Source of the DNA: Gammaproteobacteria bacterium
GTDB lineage: Bacteria > Pseudomonadota > Gammaproteobacteria > Thiohalomonadales > Thiohalomonadaceae
DNA: 8,391 bases
Direction: 5' to 3'
Assembly (NCBI GenBank): GCA_015232955.1
Contig: JADFYS010000076.1
Coordinates: 1-8,391 of the forward strand
Positions 6,784 to 8,391 of the stretch are shown here, piece by piece. A program made the position numbers and the translations under genes. The notes under the pieces are model-generated. The model saw only the letters and a program-made list of their open reading frames with translations, was not told the origin of the DNA and did not search any database. Within the stretch, counting starts at the first letter, position 1. Each line of letters opens with the position of its first letter.

Positions 6784-8139
6784 GTGAGCGGTGAACGGCT
6801 CACTCCCGCAACACTCCTACCGCTGCTACAACAGCTCCCCTCTGCAGGGCGGTGGTGGGTAGGGTTGAGTGGCGGTGTCGACTCCACCGTCCTCCTCCAT
6901 CTCCTCTCTCGGTTGCGGCAGCAGCAGTCGGCACAACTCTCGGCCCTCCATGTTGATCACGGTATACACCCCCAATCAGCGGCGTGGGCAGAGTGGTGTC
7001 AGCGCTACTGTCAATCGCTCCAGATCCCGTTTGAGGTTCAGCGCATCAAATTAACGGATCCCCCCGATGGTGGGGTCGAGGCGGCGCTAAGGCGGCTCCG
7101 TTACCAACATTTCACCGCAGCGCTGAAAGAGGGTGATCTCCTCTTTCTTGGCCACCATCAGGATGATCAGGCGGAGACGATGCTGCTGCAACTACTGCGC
7201 GGCTGTGGGGTGCGCGGGGCTGCGGCGATGCCCCCATTGCGTCGCCTCGGCGCGGGGTGGCTACTGCGGCCACTGCTCGGCGTCTCTCGCCAAGCGATCG
7301 AGGGGTACGCCCGCCACCACCAACTCTCCTGGATCGAAGATCCCTCCAACCAGAGTCGGCACCATGATCGCAACTACCTCCGTCACCAGCTCCTGCCTGC
7401 GCTCCAACAGCGTAGGCAGGGGGTGGTAGCGGCGCTGGCAAGAAGTAGCGACCACTTTCGCGAGGCGGAGCAGCTGCTGGAGGAGGTGGCCGAAGAGGAT
7501 CTACAGCGCTGGCAGCGTGGGGCAGATGCAGCACTTGAACTCGCGGCATTTGAGACCCTCTCTCCGGGGCGGAGCAGAAATCTCCTCCGCCACTGGATTG
7601 TGAGCCGGGGGTTTTCTCTCCCCTCCACCGCACGGCTGGAGCAGATCCTCACCACGGTAGTGACAGCGGCGGTAGATCGCCGACCGACTATCCGTTGGCA
7701 AGGGACCGTTCTAAGTCGATATCGCGGCCGACTCTATCTCTACCGACCGCTCCCCCCCCCACAAAAAGGCGGAGAGCACTACGCTCTCGCTACCACCGCT
7801 CCGACCCAACTCTCCCCCTCTACACTGGGAAGGATAGAACCGACACGGATAGCAGGTGGCGGAATCGCTCTTCGCTGGCTGGAGGAGGAGGCACGGGTTG
7901 AACTGCGTTGGCGGCAGGGTGGGGAGCGGATCTCACCCCAAGGGCGCAGTGGCCACCACACTCTAAAGAATATCTTTCAAGAGGCGGGAATTCCGCCATG
8001 GCTGCGACCCCACTGGCCGCTGATCTATCTCAACGGGGAGCTGGCACAACTTCCCGGGATCTGTACCGCAACCGACTTTGCGCCGCCTGCGACGGGGACG
8101 GGTCTGCTCTTTCAGTGGCGCCGGGATTTTATTGAGTAG
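6784..8139 (+). CDS. tilS: tRNA(Ile)-lysidine synthetase TilS
   Basis: TilS attaches lysine to C34 of the CAU-anticodon isoleucine tRNA, converting it to lysidine so that it reads AUA and is charged with isoleucine. The gene is essential in most bacteria. From GTG 6784 the product has 451 residues (E. coli 432). It has the N-type ATP-pyrophosphatase loop SGGVDS (29-34), HVDHG (56-60), GHHQDDQAET (123-132) and WIEDPSNQ (183-190) followed by RNYLRH (196-201). A central helical TilS domain follows, then a C-terminal substrate-binding domain (about 375-451) containing GERISPQGRSGHHTLKNIFQ. Start is uncertain: TTG 6739 would add 15 residues and overlap accA by 20 nt. Neither start has a Shine-Dalgarno sequence, and GTG gives the more usual distance to the P-loop. 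A C9 run (7752-7760) encodes prolines in the interdomain linker. Translation may depend on accA. Confidence 0.95.
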   Translation: MSGERLTPATLLPLLQQLPSAGRWWVGLSGGVDSTVLLHLLSRLRQQQSAQLSALHVDHGIHPQSAAWAEWCQRYCQSLQIPFEVQRIKLTDPPDGGVEAALRRLRYQHFTAALKEGDLLFLGHHQDDQAETMLLQLLRGCGVRGAAAMPPLRRLGAGWLLRPLLGVSRQAIEGYARHHQLSWIEDPSNQSRHHDRNYLRHQLLPALQQRRQGVVAALARSSDHFREAEQLLEEVAEEDLQRWQRGADAALELAAFETLSPGRSRNLLRHWIVSRGFSLPSTARLEQILTTVVTAAVDRRPTIRWQGTVLSRYRGRLYLYRPLPPPQKGGEHYALATTAPTQLSPSTLGRIEPTRIAGGGIALRWLEEEARVELRWRQGGERISPQGRSGHHTLKNIFQEAGIPPWLRPHWPLIYLNGELAQLPGICTATDFAPPATGTGLLFQWRRDFIE

Positions 8140-8186
8140 AGAAGGGACGATTCATGCGGCTTCATGCCTTGAATAGCTACTCATCC
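8140..8186. other. tilS 3' flank, no convincing terminator
   Basis: This short non-coding stretch contains TTCATGC twice (8151-8157 and 8161-8167). ATTCA (8150-8154) and TGAAT (8170-8174) could pair around GGC-TTCAT-GCC, giving a weak hairpin with an asymmetric internal loop and no T-run. I see no strong Rho-independent terminator for the tilS transcript here. Confidence 0.4.
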
Positions 8187-8250
8187 GGTTATCCTGAAAC
8201 CCCCTGTTTCACTGTATCTTGGGTATATTTTAACCAATCGATTTAAATCT
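8187..8250 (+). repeat. Dispersed intergenic repeat, copy B (inverted mate of 67-127)
   Basis: This AT-richer stretch aligns with the minus strand of 67-127, including the exact 11-mer TCTTGGGTATA (8217-8227). It contains a 6-bp hairpin, TGAAAC-CCCCT-GTTTCA (8195-8211), without a T-run. It also contains the perfect 10-bp palindrome GATTTAAATC (8240-8249). It leads directly towards the short repeat units that begin at 8317. It could be the leader or edge of that repeat element. TATTAT (8251-8256) just downstream is a possible -10, with only a poor -35 candidate. Confidence 0.45.
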
Positions 8251-8316
8251 TATTATCCTAAAATCCGCAGTTGGACACCGTGAAGGGCGCGTTTGTGGCA
8301 GTGCAGTGCAACGAAG

Positions 8317-8391
8317 GCATGGATGCCGAAGGTACGAGTCCAAGGATGGACGAAGGTAGAACAATGCACGACTGCATGGATGCAGGAGGTA
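8317..8391 (+). repeat. Degenerate 18-nt units encoding MD(A/E)xG-type peptides, running off the window
   Basis: Three related units lie at 8317-8334 (GCATGGATGCCGAAGGTA), 8341-8358 (CAAGGATGGACGAAGGTA) and 8374-8391 (GCATGGATGCAGGAGGTA). Their starts are 24 and 33 nt apart, both multiples of three. One frame stays open from just after a TAA near 8260 to the end of the window. It reads the units as GMDAEGT, RMDEGR and CMDAGG, with possible starts TTG 8271 or GTG 8280 but no Shine-Dalgarno sequence. This could be a short repetitive protein gene or a non-coding repeat that avoids stops. I recognise no function, and the 3' end is cut off. Confidence 0.45.

Noticed and set aside
8195..8211. TGAAAC-CCCCT-GTTTCA hairpin as the tilS terminator
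   Set aside because: The stem is short with only two G-C pairs and is not followed by a T-run; it fits better as part of the dispersed repeat.

Overview
The window is chromosomal DNA from a gammaproteobacterium, probably a purple-sulfur or sulfur-oxidizer-like lineage. The evidence is long runs of DnaE and AccA that read almost like the Escherichia coli proteins, the dnaE-accA-tilS gene order, and a moderately GC-rich composition. The genus cannot be fixed from the sequence alone. No tRNA, rRNA, CRISPR array, complete insertion sequence or phage gene is visible.

Layout: five genes, all on the + strand and closely packed. argG (argininosuccinate synthase) is at 191-1402. A PilZ/YcgR-type c-di-GMP-binding protein is at 1479-2261. 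dnaE (replicative polymerase III alpha subunit) is at 2269-5745, accA (acetyl-CoA carboxylase carboxyltransferase alpha subunit) at 5802-6758 and tilS (tRNA-Ile lysidine synthetase) at about 6784-8139. Gaps are 76, 7, 56 and 25 nt, so pilZ-dnaE-accA-tilS could be one transcript. argG has its own 190-nt leader region. In E. coli dnaE, accA and tilS are also neighbours, with ldcC between accA and tilS; here ldcC is absent. The inserted c-di-GMP effector is the less usual member. The other genes are housekeeping: arginine synthesis, DNA replication, fatty-acid synthesis and tRNA modification.

The less ordinary signals lie at the edges and junctions. (1) The argG leader and the tilS 3' flank carry a diverged pair of about 60-nt sequences in opposite orientation, sharing an exact 11-mer, which looks like a dispersed intergenic repeat. 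(2) The right end runs into a series of about 18-nt units that stay in one open frame and encode MD(A/E)xG-type peptides, continuing past the window. (3) The dnaE start codon has no Shine-Dalgarno sequence and sits in the loop of a GC-rich hairpin whose base includes the pilZ stop codon, suggesting translational coupling. (4) A G7 tract lies in the pilZ initiation region, where one lost G would place a better-placed ATG in frame. (5) Three 9-nt G or C homopolymers interrupt dnaE and tilS without breaking the frame. (6) The DnaE PHP domain keeps more of the metal-ligand positions than E. coli DnaE does. I did not find a clearly new multi-gene system; these are candidate regulatory and repeat features.
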